Assembly (NCBI RefSeq): GCF_900176415.1
Contig: NZ_FWXO01000005.1
Coordinates: 124,001 to 188,000, forward strand
DNA: 64,000 bases
Origin: Cellulophaga tyrosinoxydans
GTDB taxonomy: Bacteria > Bacteroidota > Bacteroidia > Flavobacteriales > Flavobacteriaceae
Direction: 5' to 3'
A program made the translations under genes and the position numbers. Below are positions 19,005 through 28,206 of the stretch, in pieces (the stretch's first letter is position 1; each line of letters starts with the position of its first letter). Under the pieces are notes generated by a model. The model was given only the letters and a program-made list of their open reading frames with translations. It was not told the origin of the DNA and made no database searches.

Positions 19005-21866
19005 ATGAAAATGTCAAAAATATCATATCAATCAAAACAATTTGGGTTCATATTGGTTTTATTGTTACTAAGTTCCTGTAATCAAACTACTGAAACAGTA
19101 AGCTTATGTTTTAAAAAACTAAGCAATACTAGTATAGAAAATAGCGAAAAAAGCACCCCTGTTTTTTCATGGGTTGTAACTTCAGATGGGTTCAATAAAT
19201 CACAATCGGCCTACCATATTTTAGTGGCATCATCTGTAGAAAAACTGAATGAGGCAGATGCAGATATTTGGAATTCAAAAAAAGTAGTAAGTGATAAATC
19301 TTCTTTTGTTCCTTATGATGGTGAATCTTTGCAAGCTTTAACATCCTATTATTGGAAAGTAAAAATTTGGGACGAAAGTGGTATTGCATCAAAATGGTCT
19401 AAAATACAAAAATTTGAAATGGGACTGATGCATGAAGTGAATTGGGGAAATTCAAAATGGATAAGTTTAAATAAAGACAGTCGAAAATCAGAGCACCGTT
19501 TTCGTGAGTATATAACGGGTTCCATGGACAAACCAGTTATGGTTGAAGGTTATGCAACTAGTTATTTTAGAAGTTTAGTTAATGCGGAAAAACCTATAGA
19601 AAATGCTCAGGTATATATTTGTGGTTTAGGTTATTACGAGTTGTATTTAAATGGTGAAAAAGTAGGAGACCATGTTTTAGATCCTGCACCTTCTAATTAT
19701 GATAAACAAGCGTATTATGTAAATTATAACATTACCAATCAATTAAAACAAGGGAAAAATGCCTTTGGTATTATTTTAGGAAATGGCTTTTATGGACAGA
19801 ACATTTCTTGGAAAAACGATCCAGAATCTGATAGAGATTTGGCCTACGGTCCACCAGCAGTTAGGTTGTTGGTAAAATTAAAATATACTGATGGTACTGA
19901 AACTGATTTTTATACCAATGAATCATGGAAAGAAGCTACTGGCCCTATTGTATTTAATAATATATATGGTGGTGATACCTACGACGCTAGTTACGAATTA
20001 GGAAATTGGTCTTCAGTAGACTATAATGATAAATCTTGGGGTAATGCAAAAATAGTTTCTCCAAAGGTTACGAAAATAAGTGTGCAACAAATACCAGCGA
20101 TTAAGAAGTTAAAAGAGCTTATGCCTCAAAATGTGTTTAAGGCACCAGATGGTGATTGGATTGTCGATTTTGGACAGAATATTGCAGGTTGGGTAAAACT
20201 GAATGTAAAAGAAAAAGAAGGTAAATTAATTGAAATAACAACAACCGAAGCTTTATTTACAAACGGAAAAGATATTTTTCAAGGCTCTACAGGAGGAGGA
20301 GCCAATGGTATGGCTCAGATTTATAAATACATCTGTAAAGGAAGCGATTTAGAGTCTTGGGAACCAAAATTCAGCTATCATGGGTTTCGTTATGCCAAAA
20401 TTAAGGGGATTTCTAAAAAACCCGATGCTAACATGATTAAAGCGGTTTTAGTGGCTACCGATATTCAGGAAACTGGGAGTTTCAATTCCTCTGATGAATT
20501 ACTAAACAAAATGCACAGCATTAGTAAGTGGACTATTGTAGATAATATTCATGGTATACCAGAAGATTGTCCACATCGCGAAAAGTGTGGCTGGTTAGGA
20601 GATGCCCATGCGTTTTGTGAATATGCCTTGTATAATTATGACATGTATGATTTTTATAAAAAATACATGGAAGATATACGTACACAAATGCGTCCAACAA
20701 AAGGACATAATAACCCTGAAATTAAATTTCAAGTACCAACCATGATTGCCCCAGGGAAGCGAACTTCAACTTATGCCAAGTTAGATTGGGGAGTAGCAAC
20801 CATGTATTTACCTTGGTACAACTATTTGTATTATGGCGATGATGCAATTGTAAAAGAATATTATGCAGAAATGAAGGATTTGACCAATTTTTATCTGTCT
20901 TTTAAAGATGAAAATGGAATTATCCAAGACGGCATGGGAGATTGGTGCCCCCCACGTTGGGACAGAAAGGGAAATCCAAGTGCTATGGAGTGCGACCCCA
21001 TTATTTCAGCAAATGCCTATTTTTATGATGTATTAGGTATTATGGAAACCTTCGCCAAAATGAATAATGATCCAGCCTACCAAGCAGATATGCAAAAAGA
21101 ACGACAAGCATTAAAAGACGCTTTTAATAAAGCATACTTAGTCAATATTCCCAATACAAAACACAAATGGTATCAAAGCCAAACCGCAACCGTACAAGCT
21201 TTACAATTCAGAATGGTTCCAGATAATGATATTCAAAATGTTGTAAATGGTTTAGCTTATGACATTGTTGAAATAAAAGGAGGGCATCATAATACCGGAA
21301 TACATGGAAATAGATATATCTATACTGTTTTAGCAAAATACGGAAGAGCTGATTTAGCACATCAAATTTTAACAACTCCAGAATTTCCTAGTCAGACGTA
21401 TGTAATGAATTCTGGATTCACCACATGGCCAGAACGACAATTTGAATGGGAGAAAATGGAAGGACCAACAAATTCGTTAAATCACCCGATGCATAGTGGT
21501 TTTGCAGCTTTTTTCTACGAATCATTAGGTGGTATTAAATCTTCAAGAGAAAACCCTGGATACAAAGAGTTTACCGTTAATCCAGAATTTTCAGGTGCCA
21601 TTACAAATACTGAAGTTTCAGTTTCAACTCCTTATGGAAATATAGAAAATTCTTGGACCCATAAAGAAAATATATTAGAAATGAATTTAAAAGTGCCGTT
21701 TAATACGAAGGCAAAAATCATATTAAATAAAAGTGAATTTGAATCTCTTAAGATAAATGGAAAATCATTTGAAGATTTACAGAAAGTCAATAAAGCAGTT
21801 CTTACTGAAAATACGAATGTTCTTATTGGTTCTGGTAGTTACCGCGTTGAATATTCAAAACATTAA
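19005..21866 (+). CDS. GH78 alpha-L-rhamnosidase, lipoprotein
   Basis: 953 residues with a lipoprotein signal ending LLLSSC. It follows the classic GH78 layout: N-terminal fibronectin-like domain (to about 145, with SAYHILVASS and YYWKVKIWDE), alpha-L-rhamnosidase beta-domain, (alpha/alpha)6 barrel and C-terminal beta-sandwich. The motif DCPHREKCGWLGD starts at D521, so D521, E526 and D533 match the spacing of D567, E572 and D579 in Bacillus RhaB; the likely base is E810 in TTWPERQ. A second ATG at 19011 is equally possible. It is more canonical than the tandem pair at 2179 and 5465, and lacks their F5/8C tail. It is followed after 6 bp by GH43, suggesting removal of both rhamnose and xylose from side branches or ends. 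Confidence 0.94.
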   Translation: MKMSKISYQSKQFGFILVLLLLSSCNQTTETVSLCFKKLSNTSIENSEKSTPVFSWVVTSDGFNKSQSAYHILVASSVEKLNEADADIWNSKKVVSDKSSFVPYDGESLQALTSYYWKVKIWDESGIASKWSKIQKFEMGLMHEVNWGNSKWISLNKDSRKSEHRFREYITGSMDKPVMVEGYATSYFRSLVNAEKPIENAQVYICGLGYYELYLNGEKVGDHVLDPAPSNYDKQAYYVNYNITNQLKQGKNAFGIILGNGFYGQNISWKNDPESDRDLAYGPPAVRLLVKLKYTDGTETDFYTNESWKEATGPIVFNNIYGGDTYDASYELGNWSSVDYNDKSWGNAKIVSPKVTKISVQQIPAIKKLKELMPQNVFKAPDGDWIVDFGQNIAGWVKLNVKEKEGKLIEITTTEALFTNGKDIFQGSTGGGANGMAQIYKYICKGSDLESWEPKFSYHGFRYAKIKGISKKPDANMIKAVLVATDIQETGSFNSSDELLNKMHSISKWTIVDNIHGIPEDCPHREKCGWLGDAHAFCEYALYNYDMYDFYKKYMEDIRTQMRPTKGHNNPEIKFQVPTMIAPGKRTSTYAKLDWGVATMYLPWYNYLYYGDDAIVKEYYAEMKDLTNFYLSFKDENGIIQDGMGDWCPPRWDRKGNPSAMECDPIISANAYFYDVLGIMETFAKMNNDPAYQADMQKERQALKDAFNKAYLVNIPNTKHKWYQSQTATVQALQFRMVPDNDIQNVVNGLAYDIVEIKGGHHNTGIHGNRYIYTVLAKYGRADLAHQILTTPEFPSQTYVMNSGFTTWPERQFEWEKMEGPTNSLNHPMHSGFAAFFYESLGGIKSSRENPGYKEFTVNPEFSGAITNTEVSVSTPYGNIENSWTHKENILEMNLKVPFNTKAKIILNKSEFESLKINGKSFEDLQKVNKAVLTENTNVLIGSGSYRVEYSKH

Positions 21867-21872
21867 TTTTAA

Positions 21873-23663
21873 ATGAAATTATATTTTAAAAGTACATTAA
21901 AAGTTTTAACTGTAGGAATAGTTATTACAAGTTTTTCTTGTAATAACAAAACAGAAAAAAAAGAAGAAGTTAAGGAAAATCAAATAGTTAAAGCCAAAAT
22001 AGGAAGCTTTGGAGACCAAGGCGATGGTACTTACATCAACCCAATTTTAAATGCGGATTATCCAGATTCTGATATCGAACAAGTAGGTGATACCTATTAT
22101 ATGATTACATCAAAACAACACATGTCGCCAGGGATGCCAATTCTAGAATCTAAAGACATGGTAAACTGGACGAATGTGGGGCACGTGTTTAACAGTTTAT
22201 CTTGGGCGCCAGAATACAATTGGGATCGTATGAATGGCTACTCTTTTGGGACTTGGGCAGGCGATTTAGCCTACCACGAAGGTACTTGGTATTGCTACCA
22301 AATAGATTATCAACATGGTTTAATGGTAGCAACTGCAAAGGACATAAAAGGCCCGTGGAGCAAACCGGTTATGATGCTTCCAAAGGCTGAAGTGCTAGAC
22401 GATCCAGCTGTGTTTTGGGATGAAGAAACTCATAAAGCTTACGCAATAATTAATACAGCTGGCAAGCAAAAAACTGTAAGTAATACAATTGAAGGTAACG
22501 AAAATAGAATTTACGAAATGAGTTGGGATGGTACAAAAATCCTTGGCGCAGGTAAATTAGTCTATACAGGTATGGGGGCCGAAGCTGCCAAAATCTATAA
22601 AATTGACGGCTCTTGGTTTATCTTTTTAGCACAATGGACTATGGGTGATACATCTACCAAACCAGGTGTAAAAAATCCTAAAAACGACAGGAAACAAATT
22701 GTACTGCGTTCCAAAGAAAGTATTTACGGGCCTTACGAAGTAAAAACCGTATTAGAAAAAGGTACAGCGTTTAATGATCGTAGTGCAAGCCAAGGCGCAT
22801 TAATGCAAGCACCAGATAAATCATGGTGGTATATGCATCAATTAATTCAGAATGATAGCATTCCATTTCAAGGGCGTCCCCAATGTTTAGAACCTGTAAA
22901 TTGGGTTGACGGATGGCCAATTATAGGTATAGACGAAGATAACGATGGTATTGGCGAACCTGTAAGGCAACACAAAAAACCTATAGACGGTTACCCAATT
23001 TCGGCACCAAGTTCAGACGACGATTTTTCATCATCTAAATTAGGGTTCCAATGGGAGTGGAATCACAATCCAAGAAACACGCATTGGTCTTTAACAGAGC
23101 GTCCAGGGTGGTTACGCCTCAAAGCAAGCAAAATATTACCAAACGAAAAAGGTTATGGGCCGAACATAAACGAATGGACAAACAACGATGGTTCAGATTC
23201 AGATTTCTGGAGAGCTTCTAATACCTTAAGTCAGCGTATTATGGGCATCACCACAGGAACAGCTGTTACAAAATTCGATATTTCTGGGATGAAACCACAC
23301 CAATTAGCAGGATTTGTGCGTTATGGCGGCGTATTCAATTTATTGGGTATAGAAGTAGACGAAAATGGAAAAAAATACCTCTTTTATATGGATCCTATGG
23401 CGCAAAAAACGAAAGGGCCAGAAATAACAGGAAGCGATTTATATGTTCGAACATCAAACAACAGTAACCAAGCTACTTACGAATATAGTCTCGATGGCAA
23501 AACCTACAACTCTTTTGGGCCAACGTTTACTATTGCTTTTGGCAAGTGGACCGGAGATCGTTTAGGCTTCTTTTCATGGAACGAAAAAGAGGATGCCGGG
23601 TATATTGATGTCGATTGGTTTACTTATAATTATGATGGGCCAAAAGCAGCAAAAAGCCTGTAA
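21873..23663 (+). CDS. GH43 beta-xylosidase/arabinosidase-family enzyme, lipoprotein
   Basis: 596 residues; lipoprotein signal ending in VITSFSC. The five-bladed propeller of GH43 occupies about 40-345 with all three catalytic acids: base D65 in YPDSD, pKa-tuning D177 in VLDDPAV, and acid E237 in GAEAAKIYK. A C-terminal beta-sandwich (about 385-590) of the kind common in xylosidase-type GH43 proteins begins at DDDFSSSKLGFQWEW. Ulvan contains xylose in place of some uronic acid, so release of xylose from oligosaccharides is the most natural role; arabinofuranosidase activity cannot be excluded. It is cotranscribed with the GH78 gene upstream. Confidence 0.92.
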   Translation: MKLYFKSTLKVLTVGIVITSFSCNNKTEKKEEVKENQIVKAKIGSFGDQGDGTYINPILNADYPDSDIEQVGDTYYMITSKQHMSPGMPILESKDMVNWTNVGHVFNSLSWAPEYNWDRMNGYSFGTWAGDLAYHEGTWYCYQIDYQHGLMVATAKDIKGPWSKPVMMLPKAEVLDDPAVFWDEETHKAYAIINTAGKQKTVSNTIEGNENRIYEMSWDGTKILGAGKLVYTGMGAEAAKIYKIDGSWFIFLAQWTMGDTSTKPGVKNPKNDRKQIVLRSKESIYGPYEVKTVLEKGTAFNDRSASQGALMQAPDKSWWYMHQLIQNDSIPFQGRPQCLEPVNWVDGWPIIGIDEDNDGIGEPVRQHKKPIDGYPISAPSSDDDFSSSKLGFQWEWNHNPRNTHWSLTERPGWLRLKASKILPNEKGYGPNINEWTNNDGSDSDFWRASNTLSQRIMGITTGTAVTKFDISGMKPHQLAGFVRYGGVFNLLGIEVDENGKKYLFYMDPMAQKTKGPEITGSDLYVRTSNNSNQATYEYSLDGKTYNSFGPTFTIAFGKWTGDRLGFFSWNEKEDAGYIDVDWFTYNYDGPKAAKSL

Positions 23664-23680
23664 GTATAGATAATTGAGTA

Positions 23681-23855
23681 TTTGGGCGTTACCCACAAGG
23701 GGTTGGGCTTTGCGCTGTACCTTTTTAATATGTCATTGCGAGGAGTTAGTGACGTGGCAAACTGCTACTGTCTAGTTTAAAAACTTCTTTGGTTAAGTTA
23801 AGTATTAAAAAGGATGCCGCTGCAATCCCTAACGCGGGTCAAAATGAAGTTTTAG
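23681..23855. repeat. Dispersed intergenic repeat (REP-like) of the flavobacterial type
   Basis: The 241-bp gap between GH43 and the next sulfatase holds non-coding sequence unlike its surroundings, with GC-richer blocks: GGGCGTTACCC (23684-23694), TGTCATTGCGAGGAG (23731-23745), GACGTGGCAA, and GATGCCGCTGCAATCCC. Blocks of this wording recur between genes in many flavobacterial genomes, as far as I recall. No coding potential or transposase is present. It may interrupt transcript continuity or act as a processing hairpin. No direct-repeat promoter is present here. Confidence 0.6.
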
Positions 23856-23904
23856 TCATAAACAAATAAATATGTAAGCGATTAGATTTTAACCAATTTA
23901 CAAT

Positions 23905-25497
23905 ATGTATCATTCAAAAATAATCTGTATTTGCTTAATGGTATTGTCAGTATTTGGGTGTAAAAAAAATAAAGAAACCCAAAAACAGATTGCCAAACCT
24001 AACATTCTATTTATTCTAGTAGACGATTTAGGCTATCACGATTTAGGTATTACGGGTAGCACCTTTTACGAAACTCCTAACGTAGATAAATTAGCCAATG
24101 AAGGTATGATGTTTACCCAAGGGTATGCTGCAAGTAGCGTATGCAGTCCATCTCGCGCGAGTATCATGACAGGTGAATTTACCGCGCGTCATGGTATTAC
24201 CGATTGGATTGGTGCTAAATCTGGAGAGGAGTGGCGAACAAGAAAGCGACATGATAAAATGTTACCAGCAGATTATCTGCAAACGTTACCAGAAGAAGAC
24301 GTAACCATAGCTGAAGCATTCAAAAGTAATGGCTATAAAACCTTTTTTGCTGGAAAATGGCATTTAGGAGGTGAGGGCTCTTACCCTGAAAATCATGGTT
24401 TTGATATCAATATAGGTGGTATAGAGGCAGGTTCGCCAAATGGTGGATTTTTTGCACCTTGGAACAATCCTAAATTAGCAAACAAAATTCCAGGCGAAAA
24501 TCTTAGCATGCGTTTGGCAAAAGAAACAGCCAATTTTATTAATAAGCATAAAGACACTACGTTTTTTGCATTTTTATCTTTTTATGCGGTGCATGCGCCA
24601 ATACAAACTACTGAAGCTAAATGGAAAAAATATCGAGATAAAGCAGATAGTATGGGAATTGTAGAAACGGGCTATAAAATGGAACGTGTTTTACCCATAC
24701 GTCAAGTACAAGACAATCCTATTTACGGTGGTTTGGTAGAAACTATGGACGACGCTGTTGGTGTTGTTTTGAAAGCATTAAAAGATAACGGATTAGATAA
24801 AAATACTATTGTGGTGTTTACTTCTGATAATGGTGGCGTAGCATCAGGGGATAATTATTCAACAAGTAATTTGCCATTAAGAGGAGGGAAAGGTTATCAA
24901 TGGGAAGGAGGTATTAGAGAACCCTTTTTTATCAAGGTGCCTTGGTTGAAAAATGAAATTTCAAAAACAGAGATTCCTGTTATTAATACCGATTTTTATC
25001 CAACGCTATTGGATTTAGCCAATATACCTTTAAAACCAGAACAGCATAAAGACGGTATAAGTTTAAAACCAATCTTAGAAGGAAAACAATTAAATTTTAA
25101 CCGGCCTTTGTATTGGCATTATCCGCATTATGGTAATCAAGGAGGAGAGCCTGTATCCATAATACAAGAAAATAATTGGAAGCTAATTCACTATTGGGAA
25201 GATGGACATCAAGAATTGTATAAATTACCATCTACGGAAATAGATAATTTAAATGTAATTTCTCGTCATTCCGAATTAGCTGAAAAAATGGGAAGAGCAT
25301 TAATGAACTGGTTACATAATGTTGGTGCAAAATACCCTGTTTTAGATTCGGAGTATAATGCTTCAAAAGCAGAAGAAAGATATCGTAATGCATTGAAAAA
25401 CAAATGGCCAGCGCTAGAAAAAAACAGATTAGAAGTGCTTGCAAAAGATTTTCAGCCTAATAAAGATTGGTGGAAAAGTAAGGTTACCGTTGATTAA
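23905..25497 (+). CDS. Formylglycine-dependent sulfatase (S1 family), lipoprotein
   Basis: 530-residue sulfatase with lipoprotein signal (VLSVFGC). Metal-binding start VDDLGYHDLGITG; signature CSPSRASIMTG with C80 as formylglycine precursor; GKWHLGGEGSYPENHGFD; FLSFYAVHAP; FTSDNGGV. These are the marks of the arylsulfatase A-like S1 branch common in ulvan and fucan loci. The C-terminal part ends with a Lys/Trp-rich tail (NKDWWKSK). It lies between GH43 and a DUF1080 gene and is exported. It probably removes a sulfate that blocks the rhamnosidases or the xylosidase. Confidence 0.92.
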   Translation: MYHSKIICICLMVLSVFGCKKNKETQKQIAKPNILFILVDDLGYHDLGITGSTFYETPNVDKLANEGMMFTQGYAASSVCSPSRASIMTGEFTARHGITDWIGAKSGEEWRTRKRHDKMLPADYLQTLPEEDVTIAEAFKSNGYKTFFAGKWHLGGEGSYPENHGFDINIGGIEAGSPNGGFFAPWNNPKLANKIPGENLSMRLAKETANFINKHKDTTFFAFLSFYAVHAPIQTTEAKWKKYRDKADSMGIVETGYKMERVLPIRQVQDNPIYGGLVETMDDAVGVVLKALKDNGLDKNTIVVFTSDNGGVASGDNYSTSNLPLRGGKGYQWEGGIREPFFIKVPWLKNEISKTEIPVINTDFYPTLLDLANIPLKPEQHKDGISLKPILEGKQLNFNRPLYWHYPHYGNQGGEPVSIIQENNWKLIHYWEDGHQELYKLPSTEIDNLNVISRHSELAEKMGRALMNWLHNVGAKYPVLDSEYNASKAEERYRNALKNKWPALEKNRLEVLAKDFQPNKDWWKSKVTVD

Positions 25498-25506
25498 ATT
25501 AAAAAT

Positions 25507-26268
25507 ATGCGTGTTATTATATATTTGGCAATAAGCTTATTTGTGTGTCTATCATCATGCAAAACCATCAAAGTGTCTAAAGAAAAAGAGACCAAGTTTC
25601 AATCGATTTTTAATGGTAAAAATTTAGATGGCTGGTATGGTGACCCAACATATTGGCGCATAGAAAATGGTATTTTGATAGGAGAAGTTACACCAGAAAC
25701 AATTCTGAAACGTAATTCATTCATTATTTTTGAAAAACAACAACCCAAAAATTTTGAATTAAAATTAGAGTATAGAATATCAAAGTCTGGTAATAGTGGT
25801 ATTAATTATAGAAGTGAGAAAATTGACAATTTACCGTATGCTTTAAAAGGCTACCAGTGTGATATTGATGGAGAAAACAAGTATACAGGTCAAAATTACG
25901 AAGAAAAAAAACGAACCACTCTTGCTTATATGGGAGAAACTGTGAGTATTCCGCAAATGCCTGATAGTATTACTGAGGATAACATACGTAAAAATGTAAT
26001 AAAAAACAGTTGGCAAACAAGAACAGTTACTAAAACCATTGCTAAAAAAGTACTCGAATCAAGCATTAATCAGAATGATTGGAATTCGGTTCATTTAAAA
26101 GTTAACGGTAATAAAATGCAACATTATATAAATGGCGTATTGTTTAGTGAAGTGACTGATTTAGATGACATTAATAGGTCTGAAAAAGGCTTTATTGGTG
26201 TTCAGGTTCATGTAGGTCCACCTATGTTAGTTGAATATAAGAATATTAAACTAAAAATGCTGCAATAA
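25507..26268 (+). CDS. DUF1080 (3-keto-disaccharide hydrolase-like) lipoprotein
   Basis: 253 residues; lipobox CLSSC near residue 18. The whole mature part is one DUF1080 concanavalin-like beta-sandwich, with the typical opening FNGKNLDGWYGDPTYWRIENG and SGNSGINYRSE, and the closing GFIGVQVHVGPPMLVEYKNIKL. Some members act on 3-keto-glycosides, others probably just bind glycans. It starts 9 bp after the sulfatase and closes this operon. A second DUF1080 domain occurs in the ThuA fusion at 29457. The precise substrate cannot be told from sequence. Confidence 0.85.
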   Translation: MRVIIYLAISLFVCLSSCKTIKVSKEKETKFQSIFNGKNLDGWYGDPTYWRIENGILIGEVTPETILKRNSFIIFEKQQPKNFELKLEYRISKSGNSGINYRSEKIDNLPYALKGYQCDIDGENKYTGQNYEEKKRTTLAYMGETVSIPQMPDSITEDNIRKNVIKNSWQTRTVTKTIAKKVLESSINQNDWNSVHLKVNGNKMQHYINGVLFSEVTDLDDINRSEKGFIGVQVHVGPPMLVEYKNIKLKMLQ

Positions 26269-26478
26269 GGGCTATTGTGGTAATAAAATAATATAGCTTT
26301 ATATGTATACTGCAAATACAGATTATCAAAATTTTAAATATGTTTTCTTACCTAATATTTAAATGAAAGTAGCATATATAATCACAATACAACTCGAAAT
26401 AGTAAGGCAAGTTACACCTTATTCCTCTAATTAAAAGATGGACAAATTTCTGGTTGAACAAATTGTAAAATAAATGAG

Positions 26479-26630
26479 TGGACAGTTGATAAAGACCATG
26501 GTATTATGATGCACGAACTGTATAAAGATGTTAGAGCAGCAGGTGTAGGCGAAAAAACGAACGGGCGTATTTATGGTACGGATCATCTGGCCGTTTTGAA
26601 GATACTTGGGTAAACTACCGAAAACCATAA
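26479..26630 (+). pseudogene. Decayed C-terminal coding fragment
   Basis: The interval 26269-26792 has no intact gene. Within it, 26479 onward reads as protein-like (WTVDKDHGIMMHELYKDV, then AAGVGEKTNGRIYG). A frame change at about 26575 then lets the reading continue as YGSSGRFEDTWVNYRKP to a stop at 26628-26630. This looks like the frameshifted end of a lost gene. I do not recognise the family. The rest of the 524-bp gap shows only AT-rich sequence. Confidence 0.35.
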
Positions 26631-26792
26631 CGGATTCTATAGTAAAAAAAGAAAACGATAAATAAACTTTAGAGCTAGATTAAGCGCCACATAGTGTAAA
26701 ACTTACTGAACTAAAACCTATATAAAATAAATTGTTTAAATTAAACTTTTTAAAGTTTTATAAGTCTTATAATCAACTATTAACAACCTAAT

Positions 26793-28196
26793 ATGCTAAT
26801 GAATAAAAGAAACATACAGCATTTATATCTAAGGGGAGGATTTGGCATAAATAGTAATAAGCTAAAAGAACTAGAAGATAAGGCTACTAAGGATGTGGTA
26901 AAAGAATTATTCGATGATTCAGAGAATTATATTCCTTTGAAAATAGATTTGTCCGAATTGCGCATTATGGTAATAGATGACAATAAAAAAAACAGCGAAA
27001 AAACAGCGAAAAAGGAAGCTAAAATGCGGCTTCAAAAACTAAACAGGCAAAAAACAAAAGAACTAAATTATGCGTGGATAGATAGACTAAAACAGCCTAG
27101 GTCTATTTTAAAAGAAAAAATGACACTTTTTTGGGCAAATGTTTTCGTTTGTCAGGATAATAACAACATTTTTCATCTTCAACAATATAATAACACTCTC
27201 AGAAAATTTGCATTGGGTAATTTTAAGGATTTTGTAAAAGCAATAGCTAAAGAACCTTCGATGAGCAAATATTTGAACAATAGGCAGAACGTAAAAGAAA
27301 GTCCTAATGAAAATTTTGCTCGAGAATTAATGGAGCTTTTTACATTGGGCGTAGGTAACTATTCTGAAAGAGATATAAAAGCAGCTGCCAGAGCTTTCAC
27401 AGGTTGGTCATTTAAGTTTAATGGAGATTTTTACTTACGCGAAAATAAACATGATTTTGGACAGAAAACTTTTTTTGGGAAAACAGGAAATTTTGATGGC
27501 GAAGAAATTATTGATATCATATTAGAACAAAAACAATGTGCGCGATTTATTTGTACTAAAATCTACTATTATTTTGTAAACCCGAAACCTAATGAAAAAC
27601 ATATAGAGGAACTAGCCAATTTTTTTTATGAAGATTATGATATAAAAAAATTGATGCATTATATTTTTAGTTCAGATTGGTTTTATAATGATGAAAATAT
27701 TGGCGTAAAAATTAAATCTCCTATAGAGTTGTTGGTAGGCATTCAGACAATTGTACCTGTAGAATTTCAGAAAAAACAACAACTTTATAATTTGCAAAAA
27801 CTAATGGGGCAAATATTGTTGAATCCGCCTAATGTTGCAGGTTGGAAAGGCAATAAAAGTTGGATAGATGCCAATACCTTAATGCTCAGATTAAAACTAT
27901 CTGCTATTTTGCTAAATAATGCCATTATCGATATTGAAGAGAAAGGAGAGTTTGAGGATTCGTTTGATGACTATTATAAAATTCAGAAAAAGCAGAATAA
28001 CTATATTAAAACAATTGTATCATGGAATGTTTTTGAATCTGAATACGGCATATTAGACCTGCCGGAATTAAAAGAAGTTTTAATAGTTGCAGAAATGGAT
28101 AAAGATACCAATGCTTTTATTGAAAATTTAAAATTCTCAAGCAATAAAGACTTTTGCATACAATTAATGTCTATACCCGAGTATCAACTTTGTTAA
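26793..28196 (+). CDS. DUF1800 family protein
   Basis: 467 residues. The family opening is present (NIQHLYLRGGFGINSNKL), as are the conserved middle motifs FWANVFVC, ESPNENFARELMELFTLGVGNYSERDIKAAARAFTGW (split across about 168-205), and NPPNVAGWKG near 345. The molecular role of DUF1800 is not established. These proteins almost always sit directly before a DUF1501 gene, as here (10-bp gap), and the pair often accompanies carbohydrate or sulfatase loci. No clear signal peptide is seen. An ATG at 26799 is an alternative start. No direct-repeat promoter precedes it, so the pair may not belong to the PUL regulon. Confidence 0.88.
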   Translation: MLMNKRNIQHLYLRGGFGINSNKLKELEDKATKDVVKELFDDSENYIPLKIDLSELRIMVIDDNKKNSEKTAKKEAKMRLQKLNRQKTKELNYAWIDRLKQPRSILKEKMTLFWANVFVCQDNNNIFHLQQYNNTLRKFALGNFKDFVKAIAKEPSMSKYLNNRQNVKESPNENFARELMELFTLGVGNYSERDIKAAARAFTGWSFKFNGDFYLRENKHDFGQKTFFGKTGNFDGEEIIDIILEQKQCARFICTKIYYYFVNPKPNEKHIEELANFFYEDYDIKKLMHYIFSSDWFYNDENIGVKIKSPIELLVGIQTIVPVEFQKKQQLYNLQKLMGQILLNPPNVAGWKGNKSWIDANTLMLRLKLSAILLNNAIIDIEEKGEFEDSFDDYYKIQKKQNNYIKTIVSWNVFESEYGILDLPELKEVLIVAEMDKDTNAFIENLKFSSNKDFCIQLMSIPEYQLC

Positions 28197-28206
28197 ATTA
28201 AGGAAT

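Noticed and set aside
26431-26628. 65-codon open frame on the minus strand
   Set aside because: It has no recognisable motif and overlaps the decayed plus-strand fragment, whose reading is more protein-like.
27151-27165. TCAGGATAAT inside the DUF1800 gene
   Set aside because: It is coding sequence, with no first half-site and no -7 box at 18 bp.
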